Of a DNA stretch of 64,000 nucleotides, positions 27,064 to 36,246 are shown one piece after another. Positions within the stretch are counted from its first letter, which is position 1, and each line of letters begins with the position of its first letter. Origin of the DNA: Parasphingorhabdus marina DSM 22363 (GTDB taxonomy: Bacteria; Pseudomonadota; Alphaproteobacteria; Sphingomonadales; Sphingomonadaceae); contig NZ_FSQW01000001.1 of NCBI RefSeq assembly GCF_900128895.1, positions 1,364,001 to 1,428,000 of the forward strand, given 5' to 3'. The position numbers and the translations under genes were made by a program. Below the pieces are notes generated by a model, which saw nothing but the letters and a program-made list of their open reading frames with translations, was not told where the DNA came from and did no database searches.

Positions 27064-30000
27064 TCAGAAGTCGAGTGTCACGCCAGCAAATATGTAACGT
27101 CCCAAAGCATCATACGTCGCCGGATAGGTGTTGCCGTTACAAGGGCCGGTCGGACACAGGTTCGGTGTTCCCCCACCGCCAGAGGTTACCAGCGGCGGTT
27201 CCTTGTCAAACAGGTTGTTGATACCGAGACGGAATTGAAAGGTCTCCTCGAGGTTAAACGAAAGCACCGCGTCGATATAGTTGAACGATGAAATCCGGGT
27301 TCCCGGCCCGGCATGATCTGTCAGACCTCCGGGGTTCAGTGCGGCAAATGACGAAACCGTTTCGGCTGTCACCTTGCCGACATATCGCCACTGGGCCGAG
27401 ATACCAATGCCGGAGTCCATGTTCAGCGACACACGGGCCTTGTGGCGCCAGCGTGGCAGCGGAGCGCCCGCATTCGACGTTCCGCCAACACTGCAAGTTG
27501 GTCCGTAGAGACCTGCACAATCGAATGAAACACGGCTGCCGTCGGCATTGGTGAGGCCATTCTCGATCTCGTAGGAATCGAGATAGGTGCCGTTCATCGA
27601 CAGGGAGACCGTACCAAAGCTGACGGGCACAGAGTAGCTGGCCGCCACTTCAATGCCGGAAGTTCGAATGCTGCCGACATTGTTCGGAAGATCGGACGTA
27701 AAGCCACCGGGCGTCAGCCAGAGCGAGCCTGCAGCGTCGCGATTGACCAGTGCACATGACTCAGGCGTGAAAGTCGCCGAAGCATTGGTTACGCAGTTAT
27801 TGAGTACGGCATCGACACCGAATGTGCGGATGGCATCTTCCACTTCGATATTGAAATAGTCGACGGTCACCGACAATCTGGGAATGAAATCCGGCTGGAG
27901 CACAACGCCGACCGTCCATGTTTTTGCGGTTTCAGGTTGCAAGTCGGCATTCCCGCCGAGCAGGCCATTATATTGTCCCGCCGGATTTGGAGTTACCCCC
28001 TGACCGACGACAAGGCCCTGCGCCAGGCAACCGAAATCGGTCGCGGAAATTGTAATTCCGGCGCATGGGTCGTTTGATCCACTCAGGCCGACCGCCGGTG
28101 TACGGAACAGTTCCTGAATGTTCGGTGCCCGAACCGCCTGATTGTAAACGGCCCGAAAGCGTATGTCAGGAATCGGTGCCAGCTCGGCACCAATCTTGAA
28201 CGTGTCAGTATTATATGTACGGTCGGCGCTGGTTTCATAATGCGATCGACGATAGCCAGCATTGATCTCAAGCAGGTCGATGAACCCATTCTCGATGATC
28301 GGGATCTGTGTTTCAGCGAAAAACTCCAGAACGTCGAAACTGCCTGAAATAGGCAGGGTTGCGCCACCCTGGCCACTCAAATCACCGGTTGCAAAAGCCG
28401 TATCAACCTCGAGTTCAAGCGTCTCCTGGCGCCATTCGCCACCGACGTTGATCCGCACGCCGTTCTCGGCCCATGGAAAAACAACGCCATAGTTGGTGAG
28501 ATCACCCGTAAACGAGATGTTCGCAACCTGTTCGGTCGTTTCACCATTCTGGAATCCGGATACATTGAGATAGTCTACGGCTGCCTGGCTCGCTCCGCCT
28601 TCACCAGCGAACAAGTCGTAAGGGACACAGTTCGTGTCTCCGGCGGTGATAAGCGAACGGCAAACGACCTGCCCGAACGTTGCACTACCCGGGCGGTTGT
28701 CAGTCACCGCATCAAGCGCGCGAGTGAGGCGGGCTATGGAAAACTCATTGTCATAGACTTGCGAGTATTCCACCTTGCCATATTGGTAATAGGCGTCGTA
28801 GCTCCACACATCCGAAATATCGCCATTCGCACCGATAACACCTCGGAACGTCGTATGACCGAGATTTGAACGACGCGGACCGCCTTCGATATTGCGCCGA
28901 AGAGTAAGCGCATAGCCTTGATTATAGGTTCCTCCCTGGCCGTCCTGAAAGTCTATAGGGGGCGCGCCCGGATTGGGATTGAACGGAGCAGTGGTGGCGG
29001 CCGGGAACGTCCCGACGAAACCGCTGATCAAATTGTCGGCGTCACAAATAACCGCAAATTGCTCAGCAGACATTAGCGGGTTGTCACAATTCAGCGTCAA
29101 GGTGTTGCCAAAGTTTCCGGACGGAGCAATTTGCGCAACCGTCTGATTGTCCATGAACTGGAATTCCATATACGGACGGAATGAATCGCTGACCTCGTAT
29201 TTCACGAAAGCTCCGGCAGTGAAGCGCTCGTCGGGGCGCTGGAAATGGTTGAATGGTGCAAAGTTGAAAACCCCGGCGCCAGGCACCAGACCGCGGTTCG
29301 GCGCGAAAGTATAGAAAGTCGATGTCCCTGTCGTAACGGCCGTATCGAATACCAGAATATTGCCATTTGGAGTTGTTGCTGACCCGCCACAGCGGTTGGC
29401 ACCGCCAGCGACATTCTGCAGGACACAGGCGCTGAAGTCACGCTCGGACTGGGTCACCGCTTCGATTCTGCGGTAGCCGCCGTAGATCATGAAATGGCCA
29501 CGGTCATCAGCAAATCTTGAGCCAAAGGCGACGGTGGCGTCGATTGTTCCCCCGTCTACGGTGTTGCCGTCCGGAAAAGGAAAACCTCGCGCATCAAGAA
29601 ATGGCCGAATGAACTGGTTGTTGTTATTGTGCTGATAGACGCCGTACTGGGCATCAATTCGAAAGCCTTCAAAATCGTCGTCGATGATGAAGTTGACAAC
29701 GCCGGCGACAGCATCAGCACCATAAACCGATGAGGCACCGCCGGTCAGAACTTCAACCCGCTTCAGCATGGCGGCGGGAATGATATTGATGTCTGCAGCC
29801 GAGCCACTTGCCGGCGACGGATCGCCGGGCACGATGCGGCGGCCATTGATGAGTGCGAGCGTTCGGGTTGACCCAAGGCCGCGAAGATCGACAGTGGCGG
29901 TGCCGTCCGCACCATTGGCGAGACCGGCTGCCTGGCTCGCTGCAACCGAAGGCAGCGTGTTGAGGATATCCTCGATACGGGTTGTGCCTTGAAGCTTGAT

Positions 30001-30225
30001 GTCTTCGTTACCAACCACGGTGACGGGCGAGGGTGACTCAACCCCCGGGCGCGCGATACGTGACCCGGTAACAACAATCAGAGTCTCGGCACTTTCCGCA
30101 GTCGCATCGGCGTCCTGATTTTCCGTTTCGGCAACTTGTGCGAATGACGGTGTTGCAGTCAGCGCAAGACAAAGTGCGAGCGGGGCAGAAGTAGATTTCA
30201 GGGTAAAAAAGCGTGTATTTTTCAT
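27064..30225 (-). CDS. Large TonB-dependent receptor, substrate unknown
   Basis: A 1053-residue outer-membrane receptor. A signal peptide (cleavage after PSFAQ, about residue 30) is followed by a TonB box (ETLIVVTGSRI) and a plug with VDLRGLGSTRTLALINGRRI and RVEVLTGGASSVYGADAVAGVVNFI. This plug belongs to the large-receptor subgroup that often carries peptides, polysaccharides or aromatic compounds in sphingomonads and Caulobacter. The barrel ends in the usual aromatic residue (AGVTLDF). A terminator follows at 27007-27041. The TPR-sulfotransferase is next on the same strand. Confidence 0.9.
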   Translation of the reverse strand: MKNTRFFTLKSTSAPLALCLALTATPSFAQVAETENQDADATAESAETLIVVTGSRIARPGVESPSPVTVVGNEDIKLQGTTRIEDILNTLPSVAASQAAGLANGADGTATVDLRGLGSTRTLALINGRRIVPGDPSPASGSAADINIIPAAMLKRVEVLTGGASSVYGADAVAGVVNFIIDDDFEGFRIDAQYGVYQHNNNNQFIRPFLDARGFPFPDGNTVDGGTIDATVAFGSRFADDRGHFMIYGGYRRIEAVTQSERDFSACVLQNVAGGANRCGGSATTPNGNILVFDTAVTTGTSTFYTFAPNRGLVPGAGVFNFAPFNHFQRPDERFTAGAFVKYEVSDSFRPYMEFQFMDNQTVAQIAPSGNFGNTLTLNCDNPLMSAEQFAVICDADNLISGFVGTFPAATTAPFNPNPGAPPIDFQDGQGGTYNQGYALTLRRNIEGGPRRSNLGHTTFRGVIGANGDISDVWSYDAYYQYGKVEYSQVYDNEFSIARLTRALDAVTDNRPGSATFGQVVCRSLITAGDTNCVPYDLFAGEGGASQAAVDYLNVSGFQNGETTEQVANISFTGDLTNYGVVFPWAENGVRINVGGEWRQETLELEVDTAFATGDLSGQGGATLPISGSFDVLEFFAETQIPIIENGFIDLLEINAGYRRSHYETSADRTYNTDTFKIGAELAPIPDIRFRAVYNQAVRAPNIQELFRTPAVGLSGSNDPCAGITISATDFGCLAQGLVVGQGVTPNPAGQYNGLLGGNADLQPETAKTWTVGVVLQPDFIPRLSVTVDYFNIEVEDAIRTFGVDAVLNNCVTNASATFTPESCALVNRDAAGSLWLTPGGFTSDLPNNVGSIRTSGIEVAASYSVPVSFGTVSLSMNGTYLDSYEIENGLTNADGSRVSFDCAGLYGPTCSVGGTSNAGAPLPRWRHKARVSLNMDSGIGISAQWRYVGKVTAETVSSFAALNPGGLTDHAGPGTRISSFNYIDAVLSFNLEETFQFRLGINNLFDKEPPLVTSGGGGTPNLCPTGPCNGNTYPATYDALGRYIFAGVTLDF

Positions 30226-30372
30226 GGGTCAAGCCTTTCAAGCAAGACCTCTTTCTGCAGTTGTTTGGCTGCATCCGAGGTCCGTTATGAAAGCTGCCCT
30301 TACAGCTTCGTCGGTGGATTTGGGTTACCCGCAATGGTGCCCCGAGGCAAGAATTCGAAACCGGTTATGTCC

Positions 30373-30409
30373 ATATTGTTTTACGCTTGTAACTTTTTTG
30401 CAACAATAT
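30373..30409. promoter_or_regulatory. Inverted repeat in the promoter region of the large receptor
   Basis: ATATTGTT (30373-30380) and AACAATAT (30402-30409) are perfect 8-bp arms separated by 21 bases, about 150-185 bases before the receptor start. The spacer contains TTTTTGC, and TTTTTGCAACAA here is shared with the inverted repeat at 1428-1463. Confidence 0.4.
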
Positions 30410-30893
30410 CAGCGCTGGGGCGGTATCGGATTTCACTGTGCCTTGGCCAGTATCGATCCGGAATGACCGCCTGACGCAACTCGTCGATGAAAAGGGCGGT
30501 TTATCGAACTTTGGCTGACGCTCCACCCGGGCTTTGATATGAGTTTGACCGGAGAGGAGCTAGTCCCAAAAGCGATCCAGGTTTTGTTGCCGGCAGCCTG
30601 AGATGTGCAATTTGTGAACTCGTCTCCGCACGGGTGGGGCAGACCACTGGTTGTTTCTGGCGTATCTCATTTTTGTGAGAATTGTTACGCGCAAAACAAC
30701 CCTGACTTGATGGATTATGAAAATTGCCGGGAAGATACCAACCCATCGGCAGTGCGATGGAGAGTGGACATCGTCACCATCAGGCCAGCTCGAACACTTG
30801 AAAAAACAGCAATGGTTTTTCGCACACACAAACCGGAATACGAGAGCCGCAAACCAAGAAACAAAGCGACTCCATTTGGCCAAATAAACTTGC

Positions 30894-30927
30894 AAAAACC
30901 CGGTGCCCTTACGCCGGGCTTTTTTTT
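30894..30927. terminator. Bidirectional rho-independent terminator
   Basis: CCCGG (30899-30903) and CCGGG (30914-30918) form the stem, with A-rich sequence on the left and eight T on the right, so it can act on both strands. On the minus strand it ends the transcript of the MmcQ/YjbR-P450 genes, whose last stop is at 31037. What it ends on the plus strand is unclear. Confidence 0.7.
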
Positions 30928-31036
30928 GAACTTTCTCTTTCGAACAATCGCGATTTTTGTCTACTACCCTTTTGCCGTCCTTTGACACGCTGCTGCCATT
31001 ATGCAGGAACACGCCTCAAACGGACTAGGACGACCC

Positions 31037-31345
31037 CTATTTTCCGTTCAACCAGGCCGCATGCATGGCGGATTTGGCGATATCCATATCGACCTTGGTC
31101 AGATCCATGACAGTCCAGCCGCGCTCACCCCACTTGTTGGGAACGGGTACAAAACAATCGGGGTGCATTTCGCATCTGAGCTCTTGCTCTTCAGGAAGGA
31201 GCAAAAGGTTCACCGTGGCTTTGTCCGGGGCCAGTGTTGCAAAATTCCGTTTCACCTTGAAGGCTGCCCGATCAAAATGCGGTTTCTCCGTCACACCATC
31301 CAATGACAGGGCGATTTCTCGCAACTCTGAGTCTGAAACAGCCAT
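31037..31345 (-). CDS. MmcQ/YjbR family protein
   Basis: A 102-residue protein of the YjbR (DUF419) family. The start at 31345 (MAVSDSELREIALSLDG) is chosen because a full AGGAGG precedes it by 7 bases; an ATG at 31381 would add 12 unlikely residues. Family features are the N-terminal helix, KPHFDRAAFKVKRNFATLAPD, LRCEMHPDCFVPVPNKWGERGWTVMDL in the conserved cleft, and a final helix. These small CyaY-like proteins have been proposed to bind DNA, without firm evidence. It is 39 bases downstream of the P450 gene and is probably cotranscribed. Confidence 0.8.
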   Translation of the reverse strand: MAVSDSELREIALSLDGVTEKPHFDRAAFKVKRNFATLAPDKATVNLLLLPEEQELRCEMHPDCFVPVPNKWGERGWTVMDLTKVDMDIAKSAMHAAWLNGK

Positions 31346-31384
31346 TGATGGTACCTCCTGAAATTCGTACTGCCATCTCACCGG

Positions 31385-32713
31385 TCAGGCTTTGCGATGA
31401 CAGATGACCGGCAACCAGGTGTAGCCGTGCACAAATGCGCTCGACGTTCGACTGGGTTCGTCGATGACCTCGATATGGGTGAAACGTTGCATGATTTCTT
31501 CCCACAAGATGCGCAACTGCAGTTCGGCGAGACGATTGCCGTAGCAGCGATGGATCCCGAAACCGAAAGAGATGTGATCTTTCGCCTGCTTGCGGTCGAT
31601 GATCAGCGCGTCCGGATCCTGCTCCCAGAATCTTTCATCGCGATTGGCAGAGATATACCACATCGCAACCTGATCGCCTTTTCGGATCGTCTTGCCGTGC
31701 ATGGAAACGTCTTCCAGCGCGGTGCGCCGCATGTAAGCAAGCGGCGTTTGCCAGCGGATCATTTCCGATACCATATTGGGTATGAGGCCGGGGTCATCCC
31801 GGAGCTTGGCATATTCATCCGGAAATTTGTTCAGTGCATAGATACCGCCAGACATCGTGTTGCGGGTTGTATCATTGCCACCGATGATCAGCAGCAGCAC
31901 ATTACCCAGTAACTCCTGGGGGGACAGATTTCTGGTGGCCGGTCCGTGGGCGAGCAGGCTTATCAGATCATTCGTCGGCGGCGCGGACTGGCGTTCGGCA
32001 TATATGGTCGAAAATGTCCCCAGGCACGCATTGAGTTCCTGCAACCATTGCTCGCGCCCGCCGGGACAAATATCCGGATCAAACGGGTTGGTTGTGACAT
32101 CCGACCATCGGGTCAGTTCCCGCCTTCGTTCCTGCGGATAACCGAGCAATGTCGCCAGCATCATGGCCGTGAGTTCCGTTGATACGGCTTCGACCCAGTC
32201 AAACGGCTTGTCATCAGGCAGTGAATCCAGAACCGCCCGGGTGCGTTCTCTGATCAGCGGTTCAAATTCATTGCGCAGCAGGGCGGGGGCAACAGCCGGC
32301 TGCATCGGTTTGCGCTGATTCCAGTGATCGGGTTCGTCGGCCGAAATAAAGCTCTCAGCGGTGAACTCCTCCAGGGGTTTCCCTAGTGTGATCCCCCCGT
32401 AGCTGGCGTCGGATGAAAAACGTTTATTGTCCACGTCAACCGCTTTCACATCTTCATAGCGGGTGATCGACCAATAAGGACCAACCGGGCTGTCCGGTGT
32501 ATAATGCACGGGGTCTTCCTTGCGCAGCCGTGCAAACCGGTCCCACATCTTGTGCTGCCGCCATTGTTCAACATCGACAAAATCAATTGCGTCGAGATCA
32601 ATTTCACTGGCCGGCTTCACATAATCATCGCGCTCCAGATAATGCGGACGCGCCGGTTTCCGGTAACTGATCCTGGGACGTGGCAAGTGCTGCACAGGAA
32701 CGGTTTCGGCCAT
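31385..32713 (-). CDS. Cytochrome P450, CYP153-like
   Basis: A 442-residue soluble bacterial P450. The heme motif FGFGIHRCYGNRLAELQLR has its ligand Cys at 390. The I-helix oxygen-activation sequence is GGNDTTRNTMSGG (278-290), and the K-helix ExxR is E317-R320. GGNDTTRN and GIHRCxGNRLAE are characteristic of CYP153 alkane and terpene omega-hydroxylases. This assignment rests on motif memory, not on alignment. No ferredoxin or ferredoxin reductase gene is in the window, so its redox partners must be encoded elsewhere. The neighbouring Baeyer-Villiger enzyme on the same strand suggests joint use in a catabolic route. Confidence 0.9.
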   Translation of the reverse strand: MAETVPVQHLPRPRISYRKPARPHYLERDDYVKPASEIDLDAIDFVDVEQWRQHKMWDRFARLRKEDPVHYTPDSPVGPYWSITRYEDVKAVDVDNKRFSSDASYGGITLGKPLEEFTAESFISADEPDHWNQRKPMQPAVAPALLRNEFEPLIRERTRAVLDSLPDDKPFDWVEAVSTELTAMMLATLLGYPQERRRELTRWSDVTTNPFDPDICPGGREQWLQELNACLGTFSTIYAERQSAPPTNDLISLLAHGPATRNLSPQELLGNVLLLIIGGNDTTRNTMSGGIYALNKFPDEYAKLRDDPGLIPNMVSEMIRWQTPLAYMRRTALEDVSMHGKTIRKGDQVAMWYISANRDERFWEQDPDALIIDRKQAKDHISFGFGIHRCYGNRLAELQLRILWEEIMQRFTHIEVIDEPSRTSSAFVHGYTWLPVICHRKA

Positions 32714-32907
32714 ATTCTTCCTCCAGATGGTCGAGCGACATGATGTTTATCGATTCCCGGTCCTGACGTCTATGGAGGAGAAATTTTCGCAGGCACGTAC
32801 CGGGCACCGGTGCTGCTCGAGCATGCCGGGGCTTGAGTCCGTGAACGGGGTCGTTGCGGGACGGGCCCGATCATGCAGGGCAGGTTGTCACTCGCTGCGT
32901 GTCTGAG

Positions 32908-34809
32908 CTACCCGATCAAATAATCGTCAAATTTCGGCTGCTTGATTTTGTCGTAAAATTCCGGAACCTTCCAGGGAAGTCGAACGGATGAGCGGCCATG
33001 TTTGTTCATATAATATCCGCCGCCGCCATTTTCGATTTGATAGACCCATGTGGAGGAACGCTCATCCAGTTCCTTGTTGAACGCGTCATACGCCTCTCTC
33101 CTGAGCTCAAATGACGAGGCGCCTGTTTCTATCGTGTGCGTTATGATTTCGCAGAAATATTTGGTGAAAAGCTCGATCCAGCTGTGATAGCTGCCCGCGA
33201 CCAGGCCTGAATTGGGGCCATAGATCATTGCGAAATTTGGAAAGCCCGGCAGCATGGAGGTTTGATAGGCGCGGGGGCCGTCCACCTTCCACAGATCATC
33301 GAGATTGGATCCATCGCGGCCGATATAATCAACAGGCCACAGGAAGCGTTCTACCTGAAATCCGGCGCACAGCACGACAAGATCAAAGTCTTTTTCCGAT
33401 CCGTCTGCGGCCACAATTCCGGTTTCCGTAAAATGGTCAATCGGTCCGGCCACCAGATCGACATGGTCGAGCGTGAGGGTCTTGTACCAGTCATTGTCGA
33501 CGACCGGGCGCCGGGCCAGCGGCGCATAGTCGGGCACGAGCTTTTCATAGAGCTCTTTGTCTTCACCTACCGATTTGTAGATATAGCGTTTCAATATCTC
33601 GCGCAGCTGGTCATTTCGTTCGTTGAACAGGCCGCCATTGGCAACCCATTCCTCGTCAACCTCGTTGATCCCGTCCATGCGGAGCTGCGAAATATGCTCG
33701 GAGAAGACAAACCAGTTTCGGTATCCGGGCATATTATCCATCAGCCAGTGCAGGTGCTCCGGCACCTTGTCCCGGTAACCGGGCATCTTCATGATCCAGT
33801 TGGGCGTCCGCTGATAGATGGTCAGCGAGGATGCTTTTTCGGCAATGCCACGGGTCATTTGCGATCCGGTTGAACCGGTGCCGATAATTGCTACCCGTTT
33901 TCCGGTCAGGTCATAGTCATGATCCCATTCGGTCGAGTGGAACATTGCGCCCTGGAAATCTTCAATGCCGTCAATTTTCGGCATTTGCGGCGTGCTGAAC
34001 TGGCCGCTGGCGCTGATGCAGAAATTGCTTTCGATCACTTCGGTCTGGCCATCCGGGCCTTCCAGAGTGAAGCGCCACTTGTTCTCGTCTTCAATCCAGT
34101 TCGCCGTGTTGACCTTGGTGCCAAGCGTGATTCTTTTGCGCAGGTCATATTTGTCGACGATATAGTCGATATATTCCTGCAGCTCGCCCTGGGTGGCGAA
34201 GAAGCTTTTCCATGGATAGCCGAGTTCGAATTTATACTGGTACAGAAATGATGTCACATCGACGCGGGCTTCCAGATAATCGTTGAGCCACCATGTCCCG
34301 CCCAAACCGCTTTGCCGTTCAATGATGCGATAGTTGATGCCCAGTCGGTCCATTTGAATGCCGGCCAGAAGACCGCTGAAGCCGGCACCAATGATCGTGA
34401 CGTTGATCTTGTCCAGTTCCTCCTGTGGCGGCCTGTTTTTCCATTGGGGAAAACGAACCGTTTCATCAAAGGCCAGATCGCCATAGGCATATCCCTTTTC
34501 AGCCTCCGACAGGGTCCGCCCGCAAAACAGGTCCATCAGAGCGTTGGCTTCTTCCCGGGTCGGGATGACCGGAGCATCGACATCGCCGGACAGGTATTCG
34601 ACCGCCATTTCGCGAATCCGGTCGTGATGTTCCTTCTCGACATTGGTATATTTGAAAGGATTGCCTTGCCGCAATTCGCTGCTGACCTTCATGGCGGCAA
34701 GTTCGGGATCGCCGGTTTGCTGATACAGCGCAAGACGCAGGGCATTCACGTCTGCCGCGCCTACTGCCAGTTCAATAAATTCCTTGTCCGGTTTCGCATT
34801 TGCCAACAC
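32908..34809 (-). CDS. Baeyer-Villiger monooxygenase, 4-hydroxyacetophenone-monooxygenase type (copy 1)
   Basis: A 633-residue flavoprotein. A roughly 135-residue N-terminal extension precedes the FAD-binding GAGFSG (141-146), as in 4-hydroxyacetophenone monooxygenase (HAPMO), rather than cyclohexanone monooxygenase. The Baeyer-Villiger fingerprint is FQGAMFHSTEWDHD, directly before the NADPH site VAIIGTGSTGSQM. It inserts oxygen next to a carbonyl using NADPH and O2, giving an ester or lactone. The C-terminus NKHGRSSVRLPW also fits HAPMO. A second copy is at 38878. The gene is divergent from an MFS transporter gene and lies 194 bases before the P450 gene. Confidence 0.9.
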   Translation of the reverse strand: MLANAKPDKEFIELAVGAADVNALRLALYQQTGDPELAAMKVSSELRQGNPFKYTNVEKEHHDRIREMAVEYLSGDVDAPVIPTREEANALMDLFCGRTLSEAEKGYAYGDLAFDETVRFPQWKNRPPQEELDKINVTIIGAGFSGLLAGIQMDRLGINYRIIERQSGLGGTWWLNDYLEARVDVTSFLYQYKFELGYPWKSFFATQGELQEYIDYIVDKYDLRKRITLGTKVNTANWIEDENKWRFTLEGPDGQTEVIESNFCISASGQFSTPQMPKIDGIEDFQGAMFHSTEWDHDYDLTGKRVAIIGTGSTGSQMTRGIAEKASSLTIYQRTPNWIMKMPGYRDKVPEHLHWLMDNMPGYRNWFVFSEHISQLRMDGINEVDEEWVANGGLFNERNDQLREILKRYIYKSVGEDKELYEKLVPDYAPLARRPVVDNDWYKTLTLDHVDLVAGPIDHFTETGIVAADGSEKDFDLVVLCAGFQVERFLWPVDYIGRDGSNLDDLWKVDGPRAYQTSMLPGFPNFAMIYGPNSGLVAGSYHSWIELFTKYFCEIITHTIETGASSFELRREAYDAFNKELDERSSTWVYQIENGGGGYYMNKHGRSSVRLPWKVPEFYDKIKQPKFDDYLIG

Positions 34810-34839
34810 GGTTCATCCCCTCGCCAAACTTTCAAGCCT

Positions 34840-34866
34840 TTAAACGAGATATATGTGTTTCATATA
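34840..34866. promoter_or_regulatory. TTAAACGA box and adjacent palindrome between BVMO 1 and MFS genes
   Basis: TTAAACGA at 34840-34847 recurs before BVMO 2 (38815) and the SnoaL-like gene (48659). Next to it, TATATG (34850-34855) and CATATA (34861-34866) form a perfect 6-5-6 inverted repeat. It lies 30-57 bases before the BVMO 1 start on its minus strand and upstream of the divergent MFS gene. Confidence 0.45.
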
Positions 34867-34959
34867 AAATGCAAGCGCGACTTTGGGCAATTGCCCTGGA
34901 CGCAAACAATCTATACGAGATGCTAATGACCTGTTTAAAGCATGGAAGGCTGGGGGTGC

Positions 34960-36246
34960 ATGAGTAACGAACCAACGGGAACCGCCGCCACGCCTTATAC
35001 CTGGTACGTGATCTGGTTGCTGTTTGCTATCAACATGCTCAACTATGTCGATCGCATGATTCTGGCGGTCCTCATTGAGGACATCCGGCAGGAAATTCCG
35101 ATGACCGATACCCAGATCGGCATTTTGACCGGACTGGCCTTTGCTGCATTCTATTCGATCGCGGGCGTATTGATTGGTCGCCTGTCCGACCTGTTCAGCC
35201 GCAAGAAAATCCTGATGGCCGGTATCTCTGTCTGGAGCCTGGCGACGGCTGTGACCGGATTTGCGGGAAATTTTGTCCATCTGCTGCTGGCGCGGTTGTT
35301 TGTCGGGGCAGGGGAAGCAGGCAACACGCCCGCATCCTACTCGCTGCTTGCTGATTTCTGCAATTTCCAGATCCGGCCGATTGCCTATGCAATCTTTTCC
35401 AGCGGTGGTTCCATTGGCCTGATGGTGGGTTTGGCGCTGGGCGGCTATCTGGCTGATACCCATGGCTGGCGTACCGCTTTCTTTGCAGCGGGGTTCATGG
35501 GCGTGCCGTTCATTCTATTGGTATTTTTCACGCTGCGCGATCCGGAACGGGGAATTCAGGATGGCGTCGAAACCGCAATGGAGGGAACGAAATTCCTGCC
35601 CGCTGTCCGGTTTCTGTTCGCCAAAAGAAGTTTCCTGCCGATTGTCTTTGCTTCGGTCTGCAATGCGTTTGTCCTGTTCGGTGTGGCGCAGTGGGTCCCG
35701 GCTTTTCTGATCAGGCAGTTCGGATTGAGTGCCAGTGAGGTTGGCCTCTATTTCGGACTGGCCATGGGCGGCGGTACTGCGATTGGGGCCATCGGAGGCG
35801 GGCTGGTGACCAACAGGCTGGTCGAGCGCAATGTGTACTGGCTTCTTTTCGTGCCGATGATTGCGGCCATTGCCGTATTCCCATTTTATCTTGTCGTGCT
35901 CTACGGAAGCTCGGTTCCGCTTGTGATCGTGGCGGTATTTGCAGTGAATATTGTAGGCTCGATCGGATTTGGTCCGCTCACGGCTTCAATGCAGTCCATC
36001 GTTCCCGCTGGCATGCGTGGAACTGCGACGGCATTCTTCGGCCTGGCAACCAGTTTGCTGGGTGTGGGGCTTGCACCCTTCGCTATCGGACTGATGAGCG
36101 ACTGGCTCGGAGGCGGTGCGCAAGATGCCGCGTCACTTCAGATGGCGTTGACGGTGGCCATATGTGTAGGATTGGGCGCTGCGCTGTTTCTGCATCTCGC
36201 GAAATCCACGTTCAAGCCGGATCAGGTGCAGTCAGTCGAAACTTGA
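34960..36246 (+). CDS. MFS transporter, spinster-like
   Basis: About 428 residues with 12 predicted membrane helices. The start is placed at 34960 (MSNEPTG) with a G-rich site before it; an ATG at 34942 is possible. Typical sequences are NMLNYVDRMILAVLIEDI in helix 1 and the loop 2-3 motif GRLSDLFSRKKILMAGI. The helix 4-5 region reads ARLFVGAGEAGNTPASYSLLADF. Spinster-like carriers are common in sphingomonad catabolic islands and may import or export a hydrophobic substrate. The gene is divergent from BVMO 1, and its 3' end overlaps the hydrolase gene by 35 bases on the opposite strand. Confidence 0.88.
   Translation: MSNEPTGTAATPYTWYVIWLLFAINMLNYVDRMILAVLIEDIRQEIPMTDTQIGILTGLAFAAFYSIAGVLIGRLSDLFSRKKILMAGISVWSLATAVTGFAGNFVHLLLARLFVGAGEAGNTPASYSLLADFCNFQIRPIAYAIFSSGGSIGLMVGLALGGYLADTHGWRTAFFAAGFMGVPFILLVFFTLRDPERGIQDGVETAMEGTKFLPAVRFLFAKRSFLPIVFASVCNAFVLFGVAQWVPAFLIRQFGLSASEVGLYFGLAMGGGTAIGAIGGGLVTNRLVERNVYWLLFVPMIAAIAVFPFYLVVLYGSSVPLVIVAVFAVNIVGSIGFGPLTASMQSIVPAGMRGTATAFFGLATSLLGVGLAPFAIGLMSDWLGGGAQDAASLQMALTVAICVGLGAALFLHLAKSTFKPDQVQSVET

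Larger units (their letters stand above)
30226..31036. other. Long intergenic stretch without a recognisable gene
   Basis: The part next to 30226 is the leader and promoter region of the large receptor and carries an inverted repeat at 30373-30409. The far end carries a bidirectional terminator. Between about 30480 and 30890 the open frames on both strands give composition unlike proteins and one of them runs through the terminator, so none is called. A small RNA is possible but no known family was recognised. Confidence 0.5.

Noticed and set aside
30600-30930. 6S RNA, tmRNA or other housekeeping RNA in the large gap
   Set aside because: No conserved core or closing stem of these RNAs could be recognised by eye.
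30605-30985. 126-codon plus-strand frame in the large gap
   Set aside because: It reads through the terminator at 30894-30927 and has no recognisable domain or start signal.
32804-32813. Perfect palindrome GCACCGGTGC between BVMO 1 and P450
   Set aside because: Ten GC-rich bases are expected by chance at this GC content, and no T-run or promoter context supports it.
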